Below, piece by piece: positions 39,566 to 47,438 of a stretch of 50,631 nucleotides of DNA. The stretch's first letter is position 1. The number at the start of each line of letters is the position of its first letter. The translations under genes and the position numbers were made by a program. The notes beneath the pieces are model-generated. The model saw only the letters and a list, made by a program, of their open reading frames with translations, did not search any database and was not told the DNA's origin. The DNA is taken from positions 1-50,631 of the IMG/VR virus record IMGVR_UViG_3300046665_000065. One strand, 5' to 3'. The stretch comes from a virus.

Positions 39566-39837
39566 GAGTCATGGTATCGGGATACAGTGTTAAACTCCTG
39601 TGTTCGTCACTCACTATACTATACACGCGAGAACATTACATTTCCGTTAACCCGTCTAATCACGCTTTCGTGTATTGCTTATCGTGGATGGCGTGCTATA
39701 AGTGCCTAGTCCCGACTGCCACTAGGCAAAAGGGCAAATACCTCTCTCGGAATAAGCCGGGGTAGGTATCAGGGGAACTATGTTCAAAACCGGGTTTGCT
39801 TCACTAAGTGACGCGCCCTACACCACGGAGAACGAAA
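39566..39837 (+). other. Long leader of the 39838 gene with a perfect hairpin
   Basis: About 270 bases between promoter and gene. TGCCTAGT (39703-39710) and ACTAGGCA (39721-39728) form a perfect 8-bp stem with a 10-base loop and no following T-run, so it is not a simple terminator. A 64-codon frame (39571-39765) starts right at the predicted transcription start but lacks a ribosome site and has unconvincing composition. Regulation by RNA structure is possible. Confidence 0.5.
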
Positions 39838-40686
39838 ATGACCAAAACCTCAGTAGCATCCACTCCCGTTAAGGCTGGCGAAGCACCTGTCAACACTGTC
39901 CCGGCGTTGAACTTCAACGAAGCCCGCGACGCCGCAACGAAGTCTCTTTCGGCGGTTATGAAGGGCGGCAGTGTTTGTGTCACCTTCATTGCCTCGGCCC
40001 TTCTGGTTGGCTATCTCCAGCAAACGGCCATGAAAGTGAAGATGGACGTTATCCGCGATGAATTCATGCTGGCCTTGAAGAAGAAGGGCTTGGGCGGCAC
40101 TCAGGCGAAGAAGTATATGTCTGTCGCGAACAAGATCGCCGTGGCGATGTTCAAAGAATGCTCTTACGGTATGGAAATGGCAGCCTTGATCGCCGCGAAT
40201 ACCCCCGACAAAGCCCATGATGCAGTGACAGGTTTCATCGCCCGCCATACCAAGGGTAAGAAAACCGAACACGGTTTCAAGCTGGACGACGCTCTCGACC
40301 GGCTGAATGTCCTGATGATTTATCTGGGCATGGAACCTGACCCGGCCAAGCCTGAGAAGCTGGGCGAAACCACTACGGACGCCCAGAAGCAGGACAAGCG
40401 GCGGACCAACGCGGCCAAGGCCATCGAAAAGGACGCTGGCATTCTGTCCAAGGTCAATGCCGAAAAGCTTGTGGATACCGTCGCCAGCGTGGTGACATTC
40501 GACAAGCTCGTTACCGCCCATGTCAACAAGATGACCGATGCCAAAAAGATTTTGGCTGAACTCAAGGCCATCGAAGCGGCGTACAAGTCCCGCATCAAGT
40601 CTCTGACTGCGGACATGGGCAAGGCCAAGGCGAAGGCGGAAAAGCCTGCTGAACCTGTCACTTCGCAGGAAGCAGCGGCGGCGTAA
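39838..40686 (+). CDS. Helical Ala/Lys-rich early protein, 282 aa
   Basis: The ATG at 39838 has ACGGAG upstream; an in-frame start at 39808 lacks one. The sequence is largely helical with a hydrophobic patch (VCVTFIASALLVGYLQQ) and basic helices (LKKKGLGGTQAKKYMSVA), ending in a Lys/Ala tail with KPAEPVTSQEAAAA. The N-terminus MTKTSVAST resembles that of the 43482 gene. It is alone between a regulated promoter and a strong terminator, as expected of a highly expressed early effector. No family recognised. Confidence 0.8.
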   Translation: MTKTSVASTPVKAGEAPVNTVPALNFNEARDAATKSLSAVMKGGSVCVTFIASALLVGYLQQTAMKVKMDVIRDEFMLALKKKGLGGTQAKKYMSVANKIAVAMFKECSYGMEMAALIAANTPDKAHDAVTGFIARHTKGKKTEHGFKLDDALDRLNVLMIYLGMEPDPAKPEKLGETTTDAQKQDKRRTNAAKAIEKDAGILSKVNAEKLVDTVASVVTFDKLVTAHVNKMTDAKKILAELKAIEAAYKSRIKSLTADMGKAKAKAEKPAEPVTSQEAAAA

Positions 40687-40705
40687 AGCCTAGGGATACG
40701 GAACA

Positions 40706-40780
40706 AACCCTTAGGGCGCGTTCCCCCGCAAATACTACCTAAGGGTTGACCCTCCGGGATTAAGTTCTCGGAGGGTTTTT
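40706..40780 (+). terminator. Double hairpin terminator after the 39838 gene
   Basis: The final stem ACCCTCCG (40749-40756)/CGGAGGGT (40769-40776) with a T-run (40776-40780) is a canonical intrinsic terminator. Just before it AACCCTTAGG (40706-40715) pairs perfectly with CCTAAGGGTT (40738-40747). Two stacked structures suggest strong isolation of this transcription unit. Confidence 0.9.
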
Positions 40781-40867
40781 CTACGCCTGTATTGCGTACC
40801 AGAATACCACTGGATACCACTCTCAACCTCATCACAGGCCGCGCCGAGCGGGTGGAGAAATCACTAA

Positions 40868-41095
40868 ATGGCATTACTTAAATCCCAAGCTTTATTGCTT
40901 GAGGAATTGCGCGCTGCGGAAGCAGAGCAGTGCTACAAGATGTTAGCCGGGTGGGCACCTCAGGAACCTGTCATCACGCCAATCGTGGAGCTACCCACTC
41001 GAAAGGCAAAAGAGGACACCACCCCGTTTGGCTATGATTACAGCCATCTTCCGTCACGGAATGCCAGTCGGCATAGGATATTCTCAGAGCTTTAG
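40868..41095 (+). CDS. Small early protein, 75 aa
   Basis: The ATG at 40868 has GGTGGAG about 11 bases upstream. The product begins MALLKSQALLLEELRAAEA, continues with a Cys (EQCYKMLAGWAP) and ends in a basic, His-rich part (RNASRHRIFSEL). Isolated between two terminators. No family recognised. Upstream, ATACCACT is repeated twice (near 40803-40821) and may belong to a promoter. Confidence 0.65.
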   Translation: MALLKSQALLLEELRAAEAEQCYKMLAGWAPQEPVITPIVELPTRKAKEDTTPFGYDYSHLPSRNASRHRIFSEL

Positions 41096-41170
41096 CTCGT
41101 TAGTGAATTGTAACGCCTTTAGTTTGAGTAATTAGCCAAGGAAAGGTTCGCCCTTCCGGCTGATCCAAGA

Positions 41171-41215
41171 AGCCCCTCAAGTGTGTGTCTCCGTGCACGC
41201 TTCGAGGGGCTTTTT
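41171..41215 (+). terminator. Intrinsic terminator
   Basis: AGCCCCTC (41171-41178) pairs with GAGGGGCT (41204-41211), extended inward by AAGTGTGTG/TGCACGCTT with some G-T pairs, and followed by a T-run (41211-41215). It closes the unit with the 40868 gene. Confidence 0.9.
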
Positions 41216-41288
41216 GCGTTTAATGAAGGCTTAGTGTGTCGCAATAATGCACTAGGTCATTTAATGGCTAAAAGCCACGGAGATTGAA

Positions 41289-41468
41289 ATGTCTAAGGGA
41301 ATTGAAGGCTCGCTTCGAAACGTTCTGATTTCGGGTGCGAAGGTTTCGTTTGACGGTCGGACTACGGCAGAGGTCGAGACGACCCGCGACACGTCCAAGA
41401 ATTTGAAGGCGCGTCCCAAGAAGAAGCGTGACTACAAACAGGAGCTGGATCAGTTGGTCCTTCCTTAA
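41289..41468 (+). CDS. Small basic protein, 59 aa
   Basis: The ATG at 41289 has CGGAG about 8 bases upstream. A small hairpin TGGCT-AAA-AGCCA precedes the ribosome site. The product starts MSKGIEGSLRNVLISGAKV and ends in a Lys/Arg-rich part (KARPKKKRDYKQELDQL). Possibly nucleic-acid binding. No family recognised. Confidence 0.65.
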   Translation: MSKGIEGSLRNVLISGAKVSFDGRTTAEVETTRDTSKNLKARPKKKRDYKQELDQLVLP

Positions 41469-41759
41469 CTGATACGAATTTGTGGCTTGCTGGGGCAGGG
41501 ATGGGTACGGGGTTACTTTAACCCTAGGCCATTTGACGGTTTCCAACACCGTAGGATAGTCACAACGCTCCGGGTGCGGCTCGGGGCAAAAGAAGGCCGT
41601 AGATGCGGAGCATCGCGTGAAACCGAGGTTTCTGCATGGCTAAGTGGAGTGCAAGCCCGGAATGGCTGCTCCGACTTCTTTCAAGATTTAAGATGACAGG
41701 ACGACGTCAATCACAACAACGGACTAGCATCGGGCTATGTCTGCATCACGGAGACTTCA
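41469..41759 (+). other. Intergenic stretch with no firm gene
   Basis: 291 bases. Two frames (41487-41696, and 41636-41809, which starts MAKWSASPEWLL) are open, but both read as shadow-like or doubtful. GAAAC-CGAG-GTTTC at 41619-41632 is a small hairpin directly before the second one's possible ribosome site. No tRNA-like fold was found. A ribosome site CGGAG at 41747-41751 serves the next gene. Confidence 0.45.
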
Positions 41760-42023
41760 ATGGACATGAAATCGGGATTGTCGCGCGCCATCAAAGACGC
41801 GGCCCATAAGAAGCGCCGTCCGCTTCTAGCTTCCAAAGCTACCTCTGCTATGCTGGCGGTGGCTCAGTGGCACTACGACCGTGCCTGCGAAGCGTGGGAT
41901 ACGTACCAGCATTGTCTGGACGATCAAGGTTTGTTTCACCCGGACTTTATCCCGGCTGTGAAATCTGCACTTAATGACTTTCACCGTCACATCGCCATCG
42001 GCGATAAACTTCTGAGGGCCTGA
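41760..42023 (+). CDS. Small helical protein, 87 aa
   Basis: The ATG at 41760 has ACGGAG about 8 bases upstream. The product begins MDMKSGLSRAIKDAAHKKR and has an aromatic/His helix region (AVAQWHYDRACEAWDTYQH) and a C-terminal helix (LNDFHRHIAIGDKLL). No family recognised. It starts the block leading into the amidoligase cluster. Confidence 0.75.
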   Translation: MDMKSGLSRAIKDAAHKKRRPLLASKATSAMLAVAQWHYDRACEAWDTYQHCLDDQGLFHPDFIPAVKSALNDFHRHIAIGDKLLRA

Positions 42024-42025
42024 GC

Positions 42026-42385
42026 ATGAACCAGTTATCATGGTTTATCTACCTTTCCGATATTCTGGGTAACTTCCAGATCGGACTGAACGTCGTCGGT
42101 TGGGGCTTTATATGTGCCCTGCTGCTGTGGTCGTTCGTGCGTATTATTGACGAGGATGCACGAGATGCTCCAATGCGTCCGCGCTGGTACGGATGGGTAA
42201 TCGGAGTAGCTTGCGCCTCCATTGCGATGGCTCTACCCGGCAAGGACACAATGCGATTGATGGCTGCATCCGAGTTCGGCGAGCGTGTCATCAACTCCGA
42301 GCGTGTCCAAGGCATCGTTGATCCGGGCCTGAAATACGTGGAAAAGTGGCTGAAAGATCAGCTCGCAGAAAAGAAGAAGGATTGA
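42026..42385 (+). CDS. Two-pass membrane protein, 119 aa
   Basis: Starts two bases after the previous gene. Membrane segments: IGLNVVGWGFICALLLWSFV (residues about 19-38) and WYGWVIGVACASIAMAL (about 54-70), then a long soluble helical tail with Lys/Glu (KYVEKWLKDQLAEKKKD). Directly upstream of the cyclotransferase-like gene, so it may place the pathway at the membrane; that is inference. Confidence 0.8.
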   Translation: MNQLSWFIYLSDILGNFQIGLNVVGWGFICALLLWSFVRIIDEDARDAPMRPRWYGWVIGVACASIAMALPGKDTMRLMAASEFGERVINSERVQGIVDPGLKYVEKWLKDQLAEKKKD

Positions 42386-42388
42386 CCA

Positions 42389-42808
42389 ATGACGCATCGC
42401 GTCTTCGTATACGGCACACTCAAGCGTGGCATCCAGAACCACCATCTTCTACGAGGTGCCGAGTATGTCGGGAATGCGTACACGATTGAATGTTTCACGA
42501 TGTTCAACGTAGGCTTCCCTGTCATTCGTACCTCGGAGTCTGAGGAAGCCCGGTCTGTATTCGGTGAGGTCTATGACGTAGACGACACCATTCTGGCGCG
42601 GCTCGACAGGCTGGAGAACAACGGCGTTATGTACGACCGCAAGACCGTACAGATCGCATTCCCTCCCGGTCAGGGTATGGCTAGTGGTGGCCAAGACCTG
42701 ATCGACGAGGCTGGTATCTACATCGGCAATCCTAAGTATTGGGATCAGTGCAGCCCCCAGCCGTACACCAATACGAACGACTTCGGAGAACTAGAATGGC
42801 ATCCGTGA
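42389..42808 (+). CDS. Gamma-glutamylcyclotransferase-like protein (AIG2/GGCT fold)
   Basis: A 139-residue protein with the family hallmark VFVYGTLKRG (residues 5-14), which forms the substrate-binding loop. VYDVDDTILARLDRLENNG carries the catalytic Glu near 76. Family members release 5-oxoproline from gamma-glutamyl amines or peptides. It is encoded with amidoligases and ATP-grasp that would make such bonds, so it may edit or trim the product. Confidence 0.9.
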   Translation: MTHRVFVYGTLKRGIQNHHLLRGAEYVGNAYTIECFTMFNVGFPVIRTSESEEARSVFGEVYDVDDTILARLDRLENNGVMYDRKTVQIAFPPGQGMASGGQDLIDEAGIYIGNPKYWDQCSPQPYTNTNDFGELEWHP

Positions 42809-43005
42809 ATGGATATATCATCTTTGAGGACGGGCACGTCGTAGCCAGGTGTGATACGCTGGCTGAGGCCAAAAGTTACGTCAAAGATGATATCGAGAAC
42901 CGTCACGACGAAACGGTATTCGAAATCTGCAAGATAGGTAAGTGTGTGGCAAAGGCGGTGCTTGTCGTGCCACCACGGCCTAAGAGAAACGTGCAATGGT
43001 CATGA
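42796..43005 (+). CDS. Small protein, 69 aa
   Basis: The ATG at 42796 overlaps the previous gene by 13 bases with CGGAGAA upstream. The product is GYIIFEDGHVVARCDTLAEA, then a helical acidic part and a second strand pair with FEICKIGKCVAKAVLV. A small alpha/beta domain with three Cys. Unknown function. Confidence 0.7.
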   Translation: MASVNGYIIFEDGHVVARCDTLAEAKSYVKDDIENRHDETVFEICKIGKCVAKAVLVVPPRPKRNVQWS

Positions 43006-43349
43006 CCCTAGACCTCACAAAGCCCGTTCAGACACGGGATGGCCGCAAGGTTCGAATAGTCTGTACGGACTACGCAAATACGTATAAACGGCCCATTATA
43101 GGACTCATCGCTGGCTTTGATGATGGGCGCTTCGGCCATGAAATGATGCAGGTGTACGCCTTGGACGGGACGTGTACCACCGCGGCGCAAGACCTCGTCA
43201 ACGTCCCCGAGAAGCGGTGGCTGAACATTTACACGAATAACCCCGGTTTGAAGTACCACACCTCGCGAGAGGCGGCGCGAAAGGAAGGGTTGTCTTCGTC
43301 GTGGTCGAAGTACTACCTCAAAACAATTGAGGTCGATCTATGCCCGTAG
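42996..43349 (+). CDS. Small phage domain protein, 117 aa
   Basis: Starts MVMTLDLTKPVQTRDGRKV, then RIVCTDYANTYKRPIIGLIA and a strand pair (MMQVYALDGTCT). The opening KPVQTRDGRKV pattern followed by an I-G-L-I strand recurs in unassigned phage proteins and fits a small beta barrel. It overlaps the previous gene by 10 bases (a second ATG lies at 43002). Function unknown. Confidence 0.75.
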   Translation: MVMTLDLTKPVQTRDGRKVRIVCTDYANTYKRPIIGLIAGFDDGRFGHEMMQVYALDGTCTTAAQDLVNVPEKRWLNIYTNNPGLKYHTSREAARKEGLSSSWSKYYLKTIEVDLCP

Positions 43350-43510
43350 ATTGTGAATTCCCACATTGTGATTGTCCTCACGAGGGCGATTGCGAAATGC
43401 TTGACGACACCTTCGACGATGAACTCGTCGGGGAAGACTGGATCGACGAAGCCTATCAACTGAAAACGGAGAGAAATCAAAATGACGAAGACTACATCTA
43501 TCGCCTCTAA
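43340..43510 (+). CDS. Acidic Cys-rich small protein, 56 aa
   Basis: The ATG at 43340 overlaps the previous gene by 10 bases. Four Cys and two His lie in the first 18 residues (DCEFPHCDCPHEGDC), a possible zinc site. The rest is strongly acidic (DDTFDDELVGEDWIDEAY). It overlaps the next gene by 29 bases. Within an amidoligase cluster such a Glu/Asp-rich peptide could be a carrier or acceptor, or it could be a host inhibitor. Both are speculation. Confidence 0.65.
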   Translation: MPVDCEFPHCDCPHEGDCEMLDDTFDDELVGEDWIDEAYQLKTERNQNDEDYIYRL

Positions 43511-44417
43511 AGCTGCTGACGCAGCGTCTAAGGCCAAGGCTCTTGTCGCTTCGATGTTCACGCTGGACACCACGAAGATCGACGCGCTTATCAACACGAT
43601 GGCAGCATCCGCGGGTGTTTCCACGGCCCGGTATTTCACGTTCAAGAAGAACGGTGATATCGTTTCACAGAACGAGACCGTGTGCTACCACGCCATCGCT
43701 AATTACTGCGAGTCCGCTGATGGTCTTGGGATCGTCTTCCAAGGTTATGGTGGCTTCGACAATGGCGACCGCTGGCGCAAGGCCAGTGAAGACGATCTCT
43801 TGTGTGACCGTGCGTATCCTTTCGTCAATGCCGATATGGGCCACTACAACGCGGAGTCTCTCGAATGGCTGAAAGCACTACTCGATCCGGAAGGACCGTT
43901 CAAGACGTTGTTGCCGCACATGCTGGAGACCGACCCGGAGAAGGTGCAGGCACGCCGTGCTTTTATCTTCCCGGACGTTTCTTCGATCCCGGCACGCCTG
44001 ACGTGGTGCTTCGCAATCGCCTCGCGGCTTGGTTACGCGAATGCCCGAGTACTCTGGAGATACTTGCATCTCTTGGAGAAGGGCTTGAGCCGTCCAATGG
44101 CGGTGCTGATCGCGTCGGGCTTCGAGGGTGAGATCAAGGTCGGTGAGCCGACGGGTCGCATCATCAAGTCCTATACGGGTGGGTTCCTTGGTGTAGACAC
44201 CACGGCCTACGCAGGACGGTTCCTGTCATGTTCCCCGGTCGAGGACAAGCCGTTCAAGGACCACAAAGTGGGAACCTACAGCAGCAGTAAGGTCTTCGAG
44301 TCGGGTAAGATCGACATGAAGAACCTCACCTTCGACAATTGGGATGCTGTTATCGCTTACACTGAGCAGCGGTATTCCGATCAGGTCAAGACCATCGGCC
44401 TGGAGAAGGCAGCATGA
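43482..44417 (+). CDS. Unknown protein of the amidoligase cluster, 311 aa
   Basis: The ATG at 43482 has CGGAGAG about 8 bases upstream. The N-terminal 40 residues are Ala/Lys/Ser-rich (SIASKAADAASKAKALVA), like the 39838 protein. The body has ARYFTFKKNGDIVSQNE, HAIANYCESADGLGIVFQG, RAFIFPDVSSIPARLTW and RPMAVLIASGFEGEIKVG. Composition is that of a folded globular protein. I do not recognise a family. Location suggests a role in the amide-bond pathway. Confidence 0.8.
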   Translation: MTKTTSIASKAADAASKAKALVASMFTLDTTKIDALINTMAASAGVSTARYFTFKKNGDIVSQNETVCYHAIANYCESADGLGIVFQGYGGFDNGDRWRKASEDDLLCDRAYPFVNADMGHYNAESLEWLKALLDPEGPFKTLLPHMLETDPEKVQARRAFIFPDVSSIPARLTWCFAIASRLGYANARVLWRYLHLLEKGLSRPMAVLIASGFEGEIKVGEPTGRIIKSYTGGFLGVDTTAYAGRFLSCSPVEDKPFKDHKVGTYSSSKVFESGKIDMKNLTFDNWDAVIAYTEQRYSDQVKTIGLEKAA

Positions 44418-44620
44418 CGACTACGTATATGGTCGAAATTGATGGTGAGATGAAGGACGGCGAAACCTTCGAAACCATCAAAGGAGCGCGTGACTTCGTG
44501 AAATCCGAAGCCGAAGACAACGGACAGACTGACTTTGAAGTCGCGATCTACAGCCTTCAATTGGTCGAAACCGGCCACGTTTCGGTTGCTGTCAACTGGG
44601 TACCAGCGAAGGTTAAGTAA
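44414..44620 (+). CDS. Small acidic protein, 68 aa
   Basis: ATGA coupling. The product is TYMVEIDGEMKDGETFETIK, then a helix (ARDFVKSEAEDNGQ) and a strand end (GHVSVAVNWVPAKVK). Small alpha/beta protein between the unknown 43482 protein and the class I amidotransferase. No family recognised. Confidence 0.7.
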   Translation: MTTTYMVEIDGEMKDGETFETIKGARDFVKSEAEDNGQTDFEVAIYSLQLVETGHVSVAVNWVPAKVK

Positions 44621-45253
44621 ATGATGCTCCAAGGCTGGCGATACCATATCGTCGGCGGAGATACCATGATCAATGATATGATGGTGTCGGGTCTTGCAAT
44701 TCCTACGGGGTTGCGGGATGCCGACATTGTCATTTTCTCAGGTGGCACGGATATCTCGCCGAAACTCTACAACGACGTCTCTCATCCGAAAACACAACGC
44801 TCCGACAATGAGCGAGATCGGGTGGAGCAGGCTGCTTTTCAGTTGGCAGTCCAAAAGAAGAAGCTCTGCGTCGGTATTTGTCGCGGGGCTCAGTTATTGA
44901 ATGTCCTGTCGGGTGGTAGTCTATACCAACACGTAGACAAGCACACTAATACCAACCACAAGGTCACCTACGTCAACGAGTCAGGTGAGAAGTACATCGT
45001 TGATGTTACCAGCGACCATCATCAGATGATGCGTACCGGCCCGTCTGGTTTGACGTGGGGTTGGTGTGGCCTATCCACGGTGAAGTCAACCGGACTGAAC
45101 GATACGATCATGGACAAGCATCATTCAGATGACCCCGAGATCGTCTACTACAAGCGCACGAATTCCCTGTGCTTTCAGCCCCACCCTGAATGGCATTTGA
45201 TGTCGTGTAAGTCGTTATTCTTTGATTGCATCAAACGAGCGATGCTGGCCTAA
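44621..45253 (+). CDS. Class I glutamine amidotransferase / gamma-glutamyl hydrolase-like (C26)
   Basis: A 210-residue protein with FSGGTDISPKLYND (residues 39-52), the nucleophile elbow VGICRGAQLLN with Cys 87, and HPEWH supplying His 188 and Glu 190 of the triad. The motif set is that of peptidase C26, which hydrolyses gamma-glutamyl amide bonds or feeds ammonia to a synthase. It is shorter than PuuD-type enzymes (about 250) but has all catalytic elements. It overlaps no neighbour but starts directly after the previous stop. Confidence 0.9.
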   Translation: MMLQGWRYHIVGGDTMINDMMVSGLAIPTGLRDADIVIFSGGTDISPKLYNDVSHPKTQRSDNERDRVEQAAFQLAVQKKKLCVGICRGAQLLNVLSGGSLYQHVDKHTNTNHKVTYVNESGEKYIVDVTSDHHQMMRTGPSGLTWGWCGLSTVKSTGLNDTIMDKHHSDDPEIVYYKRTNSLCFQPHPEWHLMSCKSLFFDCIKRAMLA

Positions 45254-45278
45254 GCCTAACTGGCGGAACGGAGAACAT

Positions 45279-46595
45279 ATGTGCGGTATCGTTGGGGTTA
45301 TGGGATATAACCTCGGTTATGGTGAAGTCAACAAGTTCAAGGACTTGATGGTACTCGCCCAGCTTCGCGGTGAAGAAGGGGCTGGTATGATTGCCATCCC
45401 GAAGAAGGCTACGATCCAGAAATCTCAGGTTCGTGTACGCCGGACGACGTGGTCGAGTGGCCATCTCGTGACGACCAAGGACTTCGACGAGTGCGTCAAG
45501 GGCGATACGAACATCCTGATCGGCCATGCCCGTGCACCCACGAAGGGCGGCAACGATATCAAGAATGTCCATCCCCATGCTTGCGGAGATGTCATCCTTG
45601 TCCACAACGGAACGATGACCTACGTCGATGACTCGTCGATCCCGGCTGGTGCCTCGGACAGCGCATTAATCACTAAGTGCATCGCTGAGAAGGGCGTCCA
45701 AGAATTCGTCAATACATCGTGGGGTGCGTACTGCCTGATCTGGCTGGACCTTCGCGATCAAACGATTAACTTCCTGCGCAACAACGAGCGTCCTTTGAGC
45801 ATCTGCTCGGAGCAGGTCACGTCCCATCCGAATTCATCAACCAGAAACTTCTGGTGGGCCTCCGAAGGGTGGATGCTGAACGTCGCCCTGTCACGTTACA
45901 CCGGCTACGCCAAGGAACGCTTCGTCTTGACGCAGCTTCCGAAGAACGAGCATTGGAAGTTCCCGTTGGACGTCAACCTTCAGTTGGCCAAGCCGGAGGT
46001 GACCATTGTAGAGCGCAAAGTTTTTCCAGTATCCAATCGGGTATACGCTGGCTGGGAGGCGTGGGCGGACGAGAACCAAGTCCCTTTCGAGCGAACACCC
46101 GCGACGAACGCAAGCGGGCTAAACAATACCGGAAGCAACGTCGCCACGACAAACGGGCCTTTTAGCTATATCGCCCCAGAGTTTCGGCAGCGGGGTACTG
46201 GTGTAGACGCTAACGCGCCTTCGAAGACCTACCCTGAGTCGTCACACAACCCGGCGACTATCCTGCACATGAGCTACCAGAAAGCTAAGATGGCGGGTAA
46301 CAAGCGAGAGCTTGACGAACGTGTGGCCAAGGCGATCAAGGAGGCTGCTGACAAGAAGCAGAGTACCTTTCTCAGCGAGGACAAACTCGAATACTTCGCA
46401 ACCAAGGACAAGAAGCGCGTACTCGATCTCGTTACCGCCGGGCCTTGTGTGTGGTGCAGCGAGCAGCCCCAAATCATCGCCGGGCATACCCCTCGTATCT
46501 ACCCGGTACGTTTTACGGAGACACGGGGGGAATACGTTTGTTCCGCCTGCATCCAAGACCTCGACGTCCAGCGGATGGTCGGGATCGCCTCATAA
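45279..46595 (+). CDS. Class II glutamine amidotransferase with C-terminal zinc finger
   Basis: The ATG at 45279 gives MCGIVGVMGYNLGYGE with the N-terminal nucleophile Cys 2, after CGGAG. Glutamine-binding motifs: LRGEEGAGMIAI (29-40), GHARAPTKGG (82-91) and LVHNGTM (108-113). The N-terminal domain would release ammonia from glutamine. No synthase domain of known type follows. A variable region and two Cys pairs, C-X2-C near 390-393 and near 421-424, form a probable zinc finger. Total 438 residues. Ammonia would have to go to a partner in the cluster. Confidence 0.9.
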   Translation: MCGIVGVMGYNLGYGEVNKFKDLMVLAQLRGEEGAGMIAIPKKATIQKSQVRVRRTTWSSGHLVTTKDFDECVKGDTNILIGHARAPTKGGNDIKNVHPHACGDVILVHNGTMTYVDDSSIPAGASDSALITKCIAEKGVQEFVNTSWGAYCLIWLDLRDQTINFLRNNERPLSICSEQVTSHPNSSTRNFWWASEGWMLNVALSRYTGYAKERFVLTQLPKNEHWKFPLDVNLQLAKPEVTIVERKVFPVSNRVYAGWEAWADENQVPFERTPATNASGLNNTGSNVATTNGPFSYIAPEFRQRGTGVDANAPSKTYPESSHNPATILHMSYQKAKMAGNKRELDERVAKAIKEAADKKQSTFLSEDKLEYFATKDKKRVLDLVTAGPCVWCSEQPQIIAGHTPRIYPVRFTETRGEYVCSACIQDLDVQRMVGIAS

Positions 46596-46625
46596 ACTCT
46601 TAATCGTCATCGGAGCTATCCTGCT

Positions 46626-47438
46626 ATGCAGTTCAATCTCGCTAATGTCACTATTGGTGCAGACCCCGAAATCTTCGTCGGCAAGTCCGATGAGATCGTC
46701 TCGGCCCACGCTATGGGTCTCGGAACCAAAGACCAGCCCATGGCTACGGAACATGGATCGGTACAAGTCGATGGACTAGCCCTTGAGGTGAACGTCAAGC
46801 CGAGCAAGTCTCGGTTCGAGTTCATTAAGAACTGTGCGGATGTTATCAAGGACTTGGACGGCCTCGTGAAGAAGGCTGATCCGGAGATGTACTTGATCGT
46901 CCGGCCTACGGCTTTCTTCACGCCGCAGTACCTCGAAAGTCTGCCGGAGGTCGCAAAGGAACTCGGTTGCAATCCTGATTGGAACGCCTATGAGCTACGG
47001 GAGAACGAACGTCCTGATGCGTCTGGCCCATTCCGCACGAGCGGAGGTCATATTCATATTGGCTGGGGTGATGATTTCAATCCGGAAAGTATGGAACACA
47101 TCGGTCTGTGTGCTGAGGTCGCGAAGCAGTTGGATTATTGCGTCGGTATGTCCTCGCTGGATTTCGACAAGGATGCCAAGCGGCGGGAACTCTACGGCAA
47201 GGCGGGATCATTCCGACCCAAGAAATACGGAATGGAGTACCGTACGCTGTCCCCAATGTGGCTCTTGTCAATGCAGCATACATCAATGGTGTATCAAGGC
47301 TGCATCAAAGCACTCCGGTTGCTCAATGAGGACCGTGTACTGGACGAAGAATTCGACGGACTAGCCCGCGATATCATCGACCAGAATATCACTAAGTGGC
47401 GGGAGATGCATCCCGAATTGGAGAAGTCAATCGCATGA
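46626..47438 (+). CDS. COOH-NH2 ligase type 2 (glutamine-synthetase-like fold)
   Basis: A 270-residue amidoligase of the type first noted in phiEco32-like phages. Motifs: GADPEIFVGK (11-20), VDGLALEVNV (48-57), SGGHIHIGWGDD (139-150) and FRPKKYGMEYRTLSPMW (196-212). The acidic and His residues bind metal-ATP and the Arg-rich end binds phosphate or substrate. It would join a carboxylate to an amine, or to ammonia from the amidotransferases. A GGAG site lies about 9 bases before the ATG. Confidence 0.9.
   Translation: MQFNLANVTIGADPEIFVGKSDEIVSAHAMGLGTKDQPMATEHGSVQVDGLALEVNVKPSKSRFEFIKNCADVIKDLDGLVKKADPEMYLIVRPTAFFTPQYLESLPEVAKELGCNPDWNAYELRENERPDASGPFRTSGGHIHIGWGDDFNPESMEHIGLCAEVAKQLDYCVGMSSLDFDKDAKRRELYGKAGSFRPKKYGMEYRTLSPMWLLSMQHTSMVYQGCIKALRLLNEDRVLDEEFDGLARDIIDQNITKWREMHPELEKSIA

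Noticed and set aside
41560-41630. tRNA-like or small RNA gene
   Set aside because: GCTCCG/CGGAGC can pair, but the spacing is too short for a tRNA and no T-loop or anticodon arm fits.
41636-41809. 57-codon frame starting MAKWSASPEWLL
   Set aside because: A weak ribosome site (GAGG) is present, but the C-terminal half runs out of frame through the better-supported 41760 gene and has poor composition. Possible but not supported enough.
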